From assembly GCA_000381625.1 (NCBI GenBank), contig KB906767.1, forward strand, positions 1,590,629 to 1,654,628: DNA of 64,000 nt, given 5' to 3'. Positions 16,637 through 24,954 of this stretch are shown piece by piece. The notes beneath the pieces are model-generated. The model saw nothing but the letters and a program-made list of their open reading frames with translations. It was not told the DNA's origin and did no database searches. A program made the position numbers and the translations under genes. This DNA comes from Bryobacterales bacterium KBS 96 (GTDB lineage Bacteria; Acidobacteriota; Terriglobia; Bryobacterales; Bryobacteraceae). How positions within the stretch are numbered: the first letter of the stretch is position 1; each line of letters starts with the position of its first letter.

Positions 16637-16712
16637 GGGCCCTTAGCTCAGCGGTCAGAGCAGGGGACTCATAATCCCTTGGTCGTAGGTTCAAATCCTA
16701 CAGGGCCCACCA
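16637..16712 (+). tRNA. tRNA-Ile(CAU) (lysidine-modified type)
   Basis: 76 nt including an encoded CCA. The acceptor stem GGGCCCT pairs with AGGGCCC, the D arm contains AGCTCAGCGGTCAGAGC, the anticodon stem GGGGA/TCCCT holds the loop CTCATAA (anticodon CAT), and the T arm is TAGGTTCAAATCCTA. The acceptor, D-loop and CTTGGTCG variable region closely follow E. coli tRNA-Ile2 (ileX) rather than tRNA-Met, so the C34 is expected to be converted to lysidine by TilS for AUA reading. The 5' 41 nt are duplicated at 14994-15034. Confidence 0.92.
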
Positions 16713-16723
16713 GTTTGCAGGAT

Positions 16724-18253
16724 CTACAAGTTCAACCCGAAGTGTGGGTCGGATTTCGTTCCGGTAATCTTGATGGGCAGCACGGCGCCCGCTCCATCCT
16801 TCTTGAAAAATAGATCTACAGCTTTTAAAAGCAATGATTTCCAGCCGGTCGTCATCCGCGAAAGTTCCGCGTTGAAGCGCGCATGTCCTTTAAAATCGAT
16901 TTTTCCGGATCGGATTCCGTACCTTCCGGTCAGGTTGATCAGGGCTCCGGGAACCTGGAAGGAAAGCCGCGAGAATCGAATATTGCTGTTCTTCAACACG
17001 AACCGGGCGGCGAGATTCGAGGCCACGTTATCGGATTTGTTCTCGGCTTTATGAATTCCCCGGCTGCGGTTGCTCAGAGCGTCGATTTTGTCTTGTATTT
17101 TGTCGCTGGTGAACTCTGCCGAGACGAGATCGAAGCGGCCGTCTAGAAGCAATTTATCGAGCACCGGCGCATCGCCTTGCGGCAGCAGGAACTTCGTCCT
17201 AAAGCCGACCGGCCCTTTCAGCAGAGGTTTCGGAGAGTCGAGAACCAGCATCAGCAGGTCCTCAATTTGGGCATGCTTCGACACCACGTCGAGTTGCACT
17301 GCTTTCCCTTTCTTGCCTGGAGTGCCGACCACGCCGCCTTTGCAGACGAACTCGGAGTTCAAAAATCGCGCATCTACCGGGTGCAGCAACGTGTTTCCAT
17401 TTGTGCCATCGACGGTCGCTTCGAAGCCGGTCTTCAAATCAACCGCATGGCCGCTTCCTACCGTGAAATTGGGCGTGTCCGTTGTGCCCTTCACCTCGAT
17501 ACGGTCCAGTTCTCCGTTATAATCGCCCACGGACGAAAGAGTGCCGGCAATGCCCTTAAAGACGCCGAGGTCCGCGTTGTCGAATGTGTAATGGCCTTCG
17601 ACCGGCGTGGTTGAAGGCGCGTCCTTTTGCCACGGTCCGAACGAACCATTGGTCTGAATCGCGCCGGGCGGCTTCGCGTTGGTCAACGTCGCGACGAAAG
17701 CCATCGGCTGATTGACGCCCACCGAGCGTAGCGTCAGCTTCTGAATGTCGAAGTCTAGCGGCTCCTTCCCCTCCTGCTTGGGCAAGATCTGTAGCAACGT
17801 CCCATCGGCAATCACCTCGCGGATGACGAACGGGAAATGGCCGCTGCCCTCTCCCGGCGATTGAACGGATTGCTTCCCATTGGACTGCTCATTCGGCGAG
17901 CCGCCCGATTTCATGCGAATCTGCAGCCCCTCCAGGCGCACGAGTTTCACATCGCGATTGGCTCCGAAAATCAACGCCAGCAAATCCGTTTGAGCGGTGA
18001 CTCGGCGAATCGTAATCAGCGGCGGTACGTCTGTCCGGTCATGATGCCTCAACGTCACGCCTGTCACCGTCACCCCGGCCGGAAACAGAGTAAAATCCAG
18101 ACCATCGATAGCAACGCCGCTCCAGAAACGGTCCGCCAGGAGCTTTTCAACCCGCCCTTTCAACAGCGGCCCCAGCCGCACATCGACAAAAATCCCCGCG
18201 GCAATTCCGAAAATTACGAAAACGCACCCGGCGATGAGCAGCCATTTACGCAC
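16724..18253 (-). CDS. AsmA/DUF748-like membrane-anchored protein
   Basis: 509 residues from a GTG start. A single N-terminal transmembrane segment (LLIAGCVFVIFGIAAGIF) is followed by a large periplasmic region of repeated beta strands. VRLGPLLKGRVEKLLADRF and GLDFTLFPAGVTVTGVTLRH are the AsmA/DUF748 opening, and RLEGLQIRMKSGG and LINLTGRYGIRSGKIDFKGH are of the kind found in AsmA-like repeats. These proteins are thought to bridge inner and outer membrane, probably in lipid transport or envelope homeostasis. The gene is convergent with the tRNA, 12 bases from its end, and stands alone. Confidence 0.83.
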   Translation of the reverse strand: MRKWLLIAGCVFVIFGIAAGIFVDVRLGPLLKGRVEKLLADRFWSGVAIDGLDFTLFPAGVTVTGVTLRHHDRTDVPPLITIRRVTAQTDLLALIFGANRDVKLVRLEGLQIRMKSGGSPNEQSNGKQSVQSPGEGSGHFPFVIREVIADGTLLQILPKQEGKEPLDFDIQKLTLRSVGVNQPMAFVATLTNAKPPGAIQTNGSFGPWQKDAPSTTPVEGHYTFDNADLGVFKGIAGTLSSVGDYNGELDRIEVKGTTDTPNFTVGSGHAVDLKTGFEATVDGTNGNTLLHPVDARFLNSEFVCKGGVVGTPGKKGKAVQLDVVSKHAQIEDLLMLVLDSPKPLLKGPVGFRTKFLLPQGDAPVLDKLLLDGRFDLVSAEFTSDKIQDKIDALSNRSRGIHKAENKSDNVASNLAARFVLKNSNIRFSRLSFQVPGALINLTGRYGIRSGKIDFKGHARFNAELSRMTTGWKSLLLKAVDLFFKKDGAGAVLPIKITGTKSDPHFGLNL

Positions 18254-18359
18254 ACCTCAATTCTCCACGATCGCGTTTACAAGCACCAGGAGGTCACGGA
18301 CGTCGTCCCGCGCGCCGTGGAACCTGAGAGCGGCCGGCCGCTTCTAATACCATGCGAAT

Positions 18360-20009
18360 ATGCCGCATCTCATCTTGAGAACGGTTCACGCCGTGCTTTT
18401 ATTTTCGCTATGTTGTATGGTCGCGGGATCTCAACAGGTAACCATCCCCCAGATCAATCCTCTGCAGGCCGACAATGGCCAGCGCTATTCCCTCAGCGGC
18501 ACGGTTGTGAACTCGGCGACTGGCGAGCCGGTCCCTCACGCGCTAGTGCAGTTCTTCCTGAGCGGCGTGCACGTGGCGTTGAGCGGACCCGACGGGCGAT
18601 TCCGGTTTGACAATCTCCCCGGAGGAGCCGCCACCATCTCGGCGCAGAAGCCCGGTTTTTTCAGTCCGCAGGAACTCGGCGTGGGCCAGGCGCGGGAATC
18701 GCCTTATCCCGTTGTTCAGGTTGGCAAGGAAACCGGAGATATTGCGGTAAAACTAATGCCGGCCGGCTCCATATCGGGAAAGGTCACCAACAGCGATGGC
18801 GAACCCGTTTCCGGCGTTCAGATGCGTATTATCTTGAAGCACACGGTAGCGGGCCAGATGCGGTGGGAAGACCGCGCCAACGTGACCACGGATGACAGCG
18901 GCAGCTTCCGATCGTCCGGTCTCTTTCCCGGCGACTATTACGTCGCTACCGTAGCCCATGGCGTGCGCGAACTGGCTCCCTTCGCTCGCCCCGTGAAGCA
19001 AAATTTCGACGAGATTTACTCGGAGCTCTTCTTTCCAGGAACCAGCGATGCAGCATCCGCGACGCCAGTGCGCGTTGAGCCGGGCCAGCAAGTTGAAGCC
19101 GATTTCTCGTTGAGAACGGAAAAGGCATACCGGATTACCGGCGCGATATCGGGAGGCATACCGGGACGGACTGGGATCACCCTCCTCGACGCGGACGGCA
19201 ACCAGGTTTGGGCCAAATCGGGTTACGATTTCCGCAAGAACGAATTCCGATTTTTCGATGTGCCGCCTGGAACATACCGCATAATCGCGACGTCCGTCAC
19301 GGAGAACGGGGAGACGATGTACGGAATCACGGACGTTGGCGTTTCCAGTTCCGACGTCTCAAACGTGGACGTGAACGTAATGCCTTCCGCGAAAATTCCC
19401 GTTCAGGTACAGATCGAAGGACCGCAGGCGGGACCCGCCGCCCCGGCCGTCGCCGTTCATCTGGCGCCTCGCGACCATAACAATTTCAACCCCGGCGGCT
19501 GGACTCAAGGGCGCCATCTTCCACTGGGCCAAGGCGCGGCGGAAACCACAATTTCGAATGTGATGCCCGGACGCTATCGCGTCGAGGTTCAGCAAGTGGC
19601 GCAATATTATATTTCGTCGGTTCGAAGCGGCAACATCGACCTGACGCGTGACGATCTGGTGATTGCACCCGGTTCGGAGCCCGCGCCGATCGAAGTCGTC
19701 TTGCACGGCAGTCCCGCATCTCTACGCGGAACAGTCAAGGCAGGCGGCGAACAGATACGCGCGTTCGTCCTAGTGCTGCCGGACGGCGATTCGGCGGATG
19801 AGCCGCAGCAGGCGTTTACAGCCGGCCAGTTCTCTTTTTCCGGATTGGCCCCAGGCTCATATCACGTGTATGCGTTCCCGTCGCTCAACGAAATCGAGTA
19901 TGAGAACCCAGAAGCGATGAAGCGCTACGCGGACCGCGCCACGCAAGTCACTCTTAGCGAGAACGAGAGCAAAGATATCAGCGTCGATTTGATTACAGGA
20001 GGCTCTTAG
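18360..20009 (+). CDS. Secreted carboxypeptidase-regulatory-domain (Ig-like) protein, copy 1
   Basis: 549 residues with a signal peptide (TVHAVLLFSLCCMVAGSQQ). The first module (about 40-130) is a CarboxypepD_reg-like beta sandwich: YSLSGTVVNSATGEPVPHAL, then GPDGRFRFDNLPGG. A second copy follows (AGSISGKVTNSDGEPVSGV to SGLFPGDYYVA), with further Ig-like repeats (SFSGLAPGSYHVYAFPS). Such proteins are abundant in acidobacteria and are probably cell-surface binding or structural proteins. No catalytic residues are seen. An AGGAGG just before its stop serves the next gene, whose GTG overlaps the TAG. Confidence 0.85.
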   Translation: MPHLILRTVHAVLLFSLCCMVAGSQQVTIPQINPLQADNGQRYSLSGTVVNSATGEPVPHALVQFFLSGVHVALSGPDGRFRFDNLPGGAATISAQKPGFFSPQELGVGQARESPYPVVQVGKETGDIAVKLMPAGSISGKVTNSDGEPVSGVQMRIILKHTVAGQMRWEDRANVTTDDSGSFRSSGLFPGDYYVATVAHGVRELAPFARPVKQNFDEIYSELFFPGTSDAASATPVRVEPGQQVEADFSLRTEKAYRITGAISGGIPGRTGITLLDADGNQVWAKSGYDFRKNEFRFFDVPPGTYRIIATSVTENGETMYGITDVGVSSSDVSNVDVNVMPSAKIPVQVQIEGPQAGPAAPAVAVHLAPRDHNNFNPGGWTQGRHLPLGQGAAETTISNVMPGRYRVEVQQVAQYYISSVRSGNIDLTRDDLVIAPGSEPAPIEVVLHGSPASLRGTVKAGGEQIRAFVLVLPDGDSADEPQQAFTAGQFSFSGLAPGSYHVYAFPSLNEIEYENPEAMKRYADRATQVTLSENESKDISVDLITGGS

Positions 20010-21721
20010 TGGCGTACGTCAGTCTCGACGCCAAAATAAATTTTTGTAGGGGCCGGGCACGCCCGGCCCGATTTTTGGATAACCGGGGAACACCGCTGTT
20101 GATCCGCTGTGCGCTTTCCCTGCTTCTTTGCGCCGCTCTCGCGTTCGGACAACGACCACGTTCGCAAACAGCCGCCTACCAGATTGCCGGCAAAGTGGTC
20201 GACGCGCAGTCCGGCGCGGCGCTTGCCGGCGCCGAAGTGATGATCGCTCTTGTTTCCGACCGCCAGCAGGCGGAGAGCGTCGTCGCGGGCCCGGACGGCG
20301 CCTTCCAATTTCCCGACCTTCCGGCAGGCAAATACGCGCTAACCGCAACGCACCGCGGGTATTTGACGCAGTCATTTCATGAGCACGGCGGCTACTCGAC
20401 CGCGGTCGTCACCGGCCCGGGCTTGGAATCGACAGGGCTAGCGTTTCCGTTGTCCAGGCCGGCAGCGATTTCCGGTTCCGTTATCGACCAGGACAACGAG
20501 CCCGTTCCCTATGCACACGTCTTTCTTTTCAAGCAGGAAATTGTGAATGGGATTCGGACTGCGCGGCCGATCCCACAGGACAGTTCGAGCGACGACGGCA
20601 GATTTCACGTGTCCGGGCTGGCTCCCGGGACTTACTATCTTGCTCTCGCGGCTCGTCCCTGGTATACGCGCTTTATTCAGCGCCGCTCGGGCGTCGCCGA
20701 CACTCCAGATTCGGAAAAATTGGACGTCGCCTATCCGGTAATGTTTTACCCAAACACACCCGTAGCCGAAAGCGCCGCCCCTATCACGCTTCAGCCCGGC
20801 GCGCAGATGCAAGCCGACTTCGTGGTGACCGCCGTTCCCGCAGCGCATCTTAAGACGGAGCGCCCCGGCCGACCCACTCAAACCAGGCTGGAGATTCCCA
20901 CTCCCTGGGGCGGCGCCATTTCAGACGGAACCTCCTTTTTCGATCCAGGCGGCGATGCCTATAGCGTCGCCCCTGGCCGCTATGACGTGAACGCAACCTG
21001 GAGTGACGCGACGGGAACGCACTCCCTGGATCGCGTGATGGATATTCAAGGCGATATGACCATCGATTTCAAGTCCGAAAACGCTTTGAACCTGTCCGGC
21101 ACGATCACCGGAGCGCCGCTTCCCGCGTCCGGGGCGATTGTGCTGATCGACTCGGCAACGGGCACGATGTCGGCGGCGAGACATACGGGAAAGGGACAGC
21201 TCAGTTGGGGAGGCGGGCAACTTCGGGGCGGCAAATACGAGATCGGCCTTACGCAAGCTCCCGGCTATTACATCGATCGCATTTCGGCCAGGGGCGCAAA
21301 ATCGGCTGGCAGAACAGTCGAGCTTCCCGCCTCAGGCACGGTCGCGTTGACCATCTCGATCGGCGCCGGGGCCGCCACGCTCAACGGAAAAGTGGAGCAG
21401 GGCGGAAAACCGTTCGCCGGAGCGATGGTGTTGCTGCTGCCGCAGGATATTCAATACTCGCCCGGTTTAACCCGGCGCGACCAGAGCGACAGTGATGGCA
21501 CCTTCACGCTGCCCGATATTGTTCCGGGACGATACACACTCGTTGCGATCAACGGCGGCGAAGAGCTGGAATACAGCAATCCAACCGCAATTCAGCCCTA
21601 TCTCTCGCATGGACAAGTCCTGAACATTGCCCGAGGCGGCAAATACGACGTGACGGCGAATCTCATCGCAACGCCGCCATCCCCGGCGGCACAGGTGAGT
21701 TCGACCGCGGCCGTAAACTGA
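20009..21721 (+). CDS. Secreted carboxypeptidase-regulatory-domain protein, copy 2
   Basis: 570 residues from GTG 20009, which has AGGAGG six bases upstream and overlaps the previous stop. The signal peptide (LIRCALSLLLCAALAFGQ) is preceded by about 31 residues that partly translate a palindromic repeat (20046-20069). A TTG at 20099 would give a conventional signal peptide and is the alternative. Domains parallel those of copy 1: YQIAGKVVDAQSGAALAGAE with GPDGAFQFPDLPAG, AISGSVIDQDNEPVPYAHVF with FHVSGLAPGTYYLA, and a final GKVEQGGKPFAGAMVLLLPQ module. The two genes are tandem paralogues and are probably co-translated. The start site is the uncertain part. Confidence 0.82.
   Translation: MAYVSLDAKINFCRGRARPARFLDNRGTPLLIRCALSLLLCAALAFGQRPRSQTAAYQIAGKVVDAQSGAALAGAEVMIALVSDRQQAESVVAGPDGAFQFPDLPAGKYALTATHRGYLTQSFHEHGGYSTAVVTGPGLESTGLAFPLSRPAAISGSVIDQDNEPVPYAHVFLFKQEIVNGIRTARPIPQDSSSDDGRFHVSGLAPGTYYLALAARPWYTRFIQRRSGVADTPDSEKLDVAYPVMFYPNTPVAESAAPITLQPGAQMQADFVVTAVPAAHLKTERPGRPTQTRLEIPTPWGGAISDGTSFFDPGGDAYSVAPGRYDVNATWSDATGTHSLDRVMDIQGDMTIDFKSENALNLSGTITGAPLPASGAIVLIDSATGTMSAARHTGKGQLSWGGGQLRGGKYEIGLTQAPGYYIDRISARGAKSAGRTVELPASGTVALTISIGAGAATLNGKVEQGGKPFAGAMVLLLPQDIQYSPGLTRRDQSDSDGTFTLPDIVPGRYTLVAINGGEELEYSNPTAIQPYLSHGQVLNIARGGKYDVTANLIATPPSPAAQVSSTAAVN
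20046..20069. repeat. Short palindromic repeat, family C (GGGCC-GGGCATGCCC type)
   Basis: GTAGGGGCCGGGCACGCCCG then GCCC. The same near-palindrome occurs at 26257-26284 and 49641-49664. Here it lies inside the 5' end of the frame that starts at 20009. Confidence 0.7.
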
Positions 21722-21758
21722 ATCGTGTCAGACAACCTTCCGCGCGACAATCGGAAGT

Positions 21759-22430
21759 GTGAGCCCGAGCCTGAACTTTCGCTATCCCGTTTTCCTCAAA
21801 GTCGAAAGGAAGCGCTGCCTGGTTGTGGGTGAAGGCCCTGAGCTTCCGTCAAAAATCGCGACTCTTGTCGCACGCGGAGCCGAAGTGGTTTACGTGAACC
21901 CGGCGGCGGTCGAATCTATCGCCAATTTGGCGCGTGAAGGCAAACTGGTGTGGCATAAGCGATACTTCGATCCGGCCGATCTCGATTCGTGTTTTCTGGT
22001 TCTTTCCGATCGGGAAGATAACGCGGAAATCTTCAAGCTCGCCGAGGCGCGCGGGGTGCTCTGCAATGCCGCTGACGATCCCGAGCATTGCCGCTTCACT
22101 TTTGGATCGGTGCTTTCGCGCGGGCCGCTAACGGTTGGAATTTCTACTGATGGCGCTGCGCCGGCGCTCGCTGTCCGCCTCAGGCAACGGCTGGAACGCG
22201 AAATCGGCGAAGAGTACGCCGCATTCACGGAAATGCTGGGTGAGCTACGCAGTGATATCGCAGCTTCGATTCCCGATTTCGAAATAAGGCGGCATCTTTG
22301 GTATCGTCTCGTCGATTCAGACGCGCTTTTGCTCATTCGGAACGGGGACTCACACGGCGCGTGGCGGCTGCTTCGCGCCATGGTTGACGAAGCAAGCACA
22401 TCCCCCCGAGGCGGCCAACCAGCATTGTAA
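21759..22430 (+). CDS. Precorrin-2 dehydrogenase / siroheme synthase N-terminal domain protein
   Basis: 223 residues from a GTG start. YPVFLKVERKRCLVVGEGPE is the Rossmann opening of the CysG-N/Met8 family, followed by ARGAEVVYVNP and the strand LDSCFLVLSDREDNAEIFKL (normally VVAATDD). NAADDPEHCRFTFGSVLSRG then TVGISTDGAAPALAVRLRQR is the diagnostic family segment (usual form ISTxGxSPALAxxLR). The enzyme oxidises precorrin-2 to sirohydrochlorin with NAD and may chelate iron. It lacks the methyltransferase half of CysG, as expected for stand-alone enzymes. It is 9 bases upstream of ogt. Confidence 0.9.
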   Translation: MSPSLNFRYPVFLKVERKRCLVVGEGPELPSKIATLVARGAEVVYVNPAAVESIANLAREGKLVWHKRYFDPADLDSCFLVLSDREDNAEIFKLAEARGVLCNAADDPEHCRFTFGSVLSRGPLTVGISTDGAAPALAVRLRQRLEREIGEEYAAFTEMLGELRSDIAASIPDFEIRRHLWYRLVDSDALLLIRNGDSHGAWRLLRAMVDEASTSPRGGQPAL

Positions 22431-22439
22431 AGTGGAGCA

Positions 22440-23042
22440 ATGATCTTCTGGACTTCCGTAGAAGGTCGGCTCGCCGGCGGAGAACGTCTGCGCGTGTATC
22501 TTGCCGCGCGTGAGGGCCGCATTTGGCGCACCGCAATGGATGCCGAGGGCCATCCATGTACTCAGGATGAATTCCTATGGAGTCTCGGCGCCGATCGCGG
22601 GGTGGCCCGGTGGCCCTCCGGTACGGGATCGGGTCTGCTCGACGCCGCCGCGGCGCAGGTGGAAGACTACATGTTGGGTTTCCAGCTCGAATTTGATTTG
22701 CCGCTCGAATTTGAAGGAACGCCGTTCCAGGTGGACGTGTGGAAGGCGTTAACGCGCGTGCCGTTCGGATCGAGCAGCACCTATGGCGAAATCGCGGACG
22801 CAGTTGGCCGTCCCGCCGCCATGCGCGCCGTTGGGCAAGCAAACGGACGCAACCATCTGTGCTTGATTGTGCCTTGTCATCGCGTCGTGGCCGCTGGCGG
22901 AAAACTCGGCGGTTTCTCCGGTGGCATCAGCTTGAAAAAAGCGCTGCTGGCCCATGAAACAGCAATCCTCGCGCGCCGCCGTGAGCGCCTGGAGCAAGAG
23001 GAAGGAAACCAAGCCTTGCTGAAACTGAGTCTCCGGACATAA
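22440..23042 (+). CDS. ogt: Methylated-DNA--protein-cysteine methyltransferase
   Basis: 200 residues. The C-terminal DNA-binding/active-site domain contains FQVDVWKALTRVPFGSSSTY, AMRAVGQANGRNHLCLIVPC and the PCHRV motif with the acceptor Cys at residue 146, followed by GGKLGGFSGGISLKKALLAHE. It repairs O6-alkylguanine by suicidal transfer of the alkyl group to the Cys. The N-terminal 80 residues are the less conserved cap domain. The short spacing to the siroheme gene suggests co-transcription, but there is no functional link. Confidence 0.95.
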   Translation: MIFWTSVEGRLAGGERLRVYLAAREGRIWRTAMDAEGHPCTQDEFLWSLGADRGVARWPSGTGSGLLDAAAAQVEDYMLGFQLEFDLPLEFEGTPFQVDVWKALTRVPFGSSSTYGEIADAVGRPAAMRAVGQANGRNHLCLIVPCHRVVAAGGKLGGFSGGISLKKALLAHETAILARRRERLEQEEGNQALLKLSLRT

Positions 23043-23056
23043 GTGGCTGAGGCTCT

Positions 23057-23144
23057 GTGGCGCACGATTCATCGTGCTGGCGGGCAGTTCACTGCCCCTC
23101 CCGGCGAACTGAAGTTCGTCGCTGCAAGCTGAAGCTTGCGCCAC
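23057..23144. repeat. Four-armed palindromic repeat, family B (copy 1)
   Basis: An outer stem GTGGCGCA/TGCGCCAC (the innermost C-G of each arm also continues into the first and last hairpins) encloses four consecutive hairpins: GCACGA-TTCA-TCGTGC, GGCAG-TTCA-CTGCC, GAAC-TGAA-GTTC and GCAAGC-TGAA-GCTTGC. Loops are TTCA on the left half and TGAA on the right half, so the entire 88 bp is itself close to an inverted repeat. Homologous copies are at 42178-42267 and 42553-42640. It fills the gap between ogt and the phosphohexomutase gene. Confidence 0.8.
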
Positions 23145-23187
23145 GCATGTGTAGTTGAGGCGAGTCCTTAGCGACGCAAAATATACG

Positions 23188-24942
23188 ATGAACTCTGAAT
23201 TATGTGAGCCGCCCGTTAACTCGTTGCGCTCGCATTTGAATTACACGCCCGAAGTGCTACGCTTCGGCACCAGCGGCCGCCGCGGCCTGGTGGCCGATCT
23301 CACTCAGCTCGAGATATACATCAACGCGCTCGCGGAATTGCGGTATCTGCAATCCCTGCCTCCCTCCCAAGGCGGGATTGTCCGCGGGCAGGAGCTTTAC
23401 TTTGCCTGCGACCTGCGGCCCAGTTCCACGGAATATGTACCGGAGGAGCGCGGTCGTGGAGAACTCGCCCAGGCTGTCGTCCGCGCCATTCACGATGCCG
23501 GAATGAAGCCCGTAAACATGGGCGCCATACCGACTCCGGCGCTCGCCAACTTGGCGATCTCACGCGGGAAAGGCAGCATCATGATTACCGGCAGCCATAT
23601 CCCTTTCGACCGGAACGGCTACAAAACAAATACTTCCCGCGGCGAACTGCTGAAGGAACATGAACAACCGATCGGAAGCGCCGTCGAGCACGTGCGCCGA
23701 AGCTTGTACAAAGAGCCGTTCGCGTCATCGGCGTTCGATGCATCGGGGCGATTCAAATCGGGTCATTCCGACTTACCTCCGCCAAGCGATGAGGCGCGCT
23801 TGGCCTACATTCGGCGTTACACCGGATTTTTTGCCGGCCAATCGTTGAGCGAAATGCGGCTTCTGTTCTATCAGCACTCGGCGGTCGGACGCGATCTCGC
23901 GCCTGAAATCCTGCGGCGCCTTGGGGCGGATGTGGTTTCGACCGGCCGTAGCGAAAGCTTCGTCCCTATCGACACGGAAAACATCGATGCCGCCCAACTT
24001 GCGCTCATTCAAGCCCTGGTGGATGAAGCCGCTCCGAAGCATGGCCGTTTCGATGCTGTCCTTTCGACCGATGGCGACAGTGATCGCCCCCTGCTCCTTG
24101 GAATCGATCGTTCGAGTAACCAAGTACGATTCTTTAGTGGAGACCTACTGGGCATGGTCGTCGCTGAATACCTGCGCGCCGATGCAGTGGTTGTGCCGAT
24201 CAGTTGCAACGACGCGATCGACCGGAGCCCTCTCGAGCCGGTCCTCGAACCGAAAACCCGCATCGGCTCGCCCTATGTAATCGCCGGTATGGAGCGGGCA
24301 CAAGATAAAGGAAGACGAGCGATTTGCGGCTGGGAGGCAAACGGCGGGTTTCTTACCGGGTCCGCCATCGAACGGAACGGCAACGTGCTTGCCGCGCTTC
24401 CCACACGCGATGCCGTTCTTCCACTTTTAGCTGTTCTGTTCAGCGCCCACGAGAAACGTTTGTCTCTGGCGGATTTGTTCAATCGCCTTCCCCCTCGCTT
24501 CAGCCGCGCGGCCCTTCTAAAGCAGGTCCCCAGGCGAATTGGGCTGGCGATTGTCGAGCGATTTTCGCTGGCCGATTCGGCTGTGCGGGATGTGCAATTT
24601 GAATCCGATCGGATCGCACTGCTCGATAGCGATGGGATGGAGGTGCGCGACCGCGACGGCTTGGCGAATCGTGCTCGCGAGATCAGAAGGCAATTGTCGC
24701 ATTTCTTCACTCCAGAAGCAGGGTTCGGAGCCATCGCGCGGCTGAATTATACGGACGGCGTGCGCATTACGTTCGCAAACGGGGACGTAGCTCACCTGCG
24801 GCCCTCGGGGAATGCCGACGAGCTCAGGATCTACGCCGTTTCCGGCACGCAGGCGCGCGCCGAAGAAATCGCCGCCACCGGGATTGCGGAACCCGACGGA
24901 ATCCTCCGGTTCATGGAACAATTCGTGATGCAATCGTCTTGA
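23188..24942 (+). CDS. Phosphomannomutase/phosphoglucomutase family enzyme
   Basis: 584 residues from ATG 23188; a TTG at 23155 would extend into the repeat flank. LRFGTSGRRGLVADLTQ is the N-terminal substrate loop. The catalytic serine is S136 in MITGSHIPFDRNGYK, and the Mg-binding loop is D295-G-D-S-D-R in LSTDGDSDRPLLLG. The sugar-specificity loop is CGWEANGGFL, and the phosphate-binding end is YAVSGTQARAEEI. It interconverts hexose 1- and 6-phosphates, supplying precursors for NDP-sugars. It is longer than typical bacterial enzymes (about 450-550). TGSHIP instead of TASHNP marks a divergent subgroup. Substrate preference cannot be assigned. Confidence 0.9.
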   Translation: MNSELCEPPVNSLRSHLNYTPEVLRFGTSGRRGLVADLTQLEIYINALAELRYLQSLPPSQGGIVRGQELYFACDLRPSSTEYVPEERGRGELAQAVVRAIHDAGMKPVNMGAIPTPALANLAISRGKGSIMITGSHIPFDRNGYKTNTSRGELLKEHEQPIGSAVEHVRRSLYKEPFASSAFDASGRFKSGHSDLPPPSDEARLAYIRRYTGFFAGQSLSEMRLLFYQHSAVGRDLAPEILRRLGADVVSTGRSESFVPIDTENIDAAQLALIQALVDEAAPKHGRFDAVLSTDGDSDRPLLLGIDRSSNQVRFFSGDLLGMVVAEYLRADAVVVPISCNDAIDRSPLEPVLEPKTRIGSPYVIAGMERAQDKGRRAICGWEANGGFLTGSAIERNGNVLAALPTRDAVLPLLAVLFSAHEKRLSLADLFNRLPPRFSRAALLKQVPRRIGLAIVERFSLADSAVRDVQFESDRIALLDSDGMEVRDRDGLANRAREIRRQLSHFFTPEAGFGAIARLNYTDGVRITFANGDVAHLRPSGNADELRIYAVSGTQARAEEIAATGIAEPDGILRFMEQFVMQSS

Positions 24943-24954
24943 CGAAAAACTCGG

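Larger units (their letters stand above)
14994..16677. mobile_element. Small degenerate integrated element at tRNA-Ile(CAU)
   Basis: The left end (14994-15034) is a perfect 41-nt copy of the 5' half of the tRNA at 16637-16712, stopping just after the anticodon loop. The right end is the same 41 nt inside the intact tRNA. Between them lie short genes with no housekeeping homology: a decayed excisionase-type protein (15753-15857), two small proteins of unknown function and a coiled-coil protein. No integrase remains. The arrangement is what site-specific insertion in the tRNA anticodon region would give if the element carried a substitute 5' half. A simple partial duplication of the tRNA is the alternative. 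Confidence 0.6.

Noticed and set aside
16221-16694. Minus-strand frame of 157 codons starting MNLRPRDYESPALTAELRA
   Set aside because: Its first residues are the antisense translation of the tRNA-Ile gene, a known annotation artefact, and the rest has no recognisable domain.
23057-23144. Family B element considered as a tRNA or riboswitch because of its cloverleaf shape
   Set aside because: It has no T-loop, anticodon or CCA features, it occurs in several intergenic sites, and its loops are all TTCA/TGAA.
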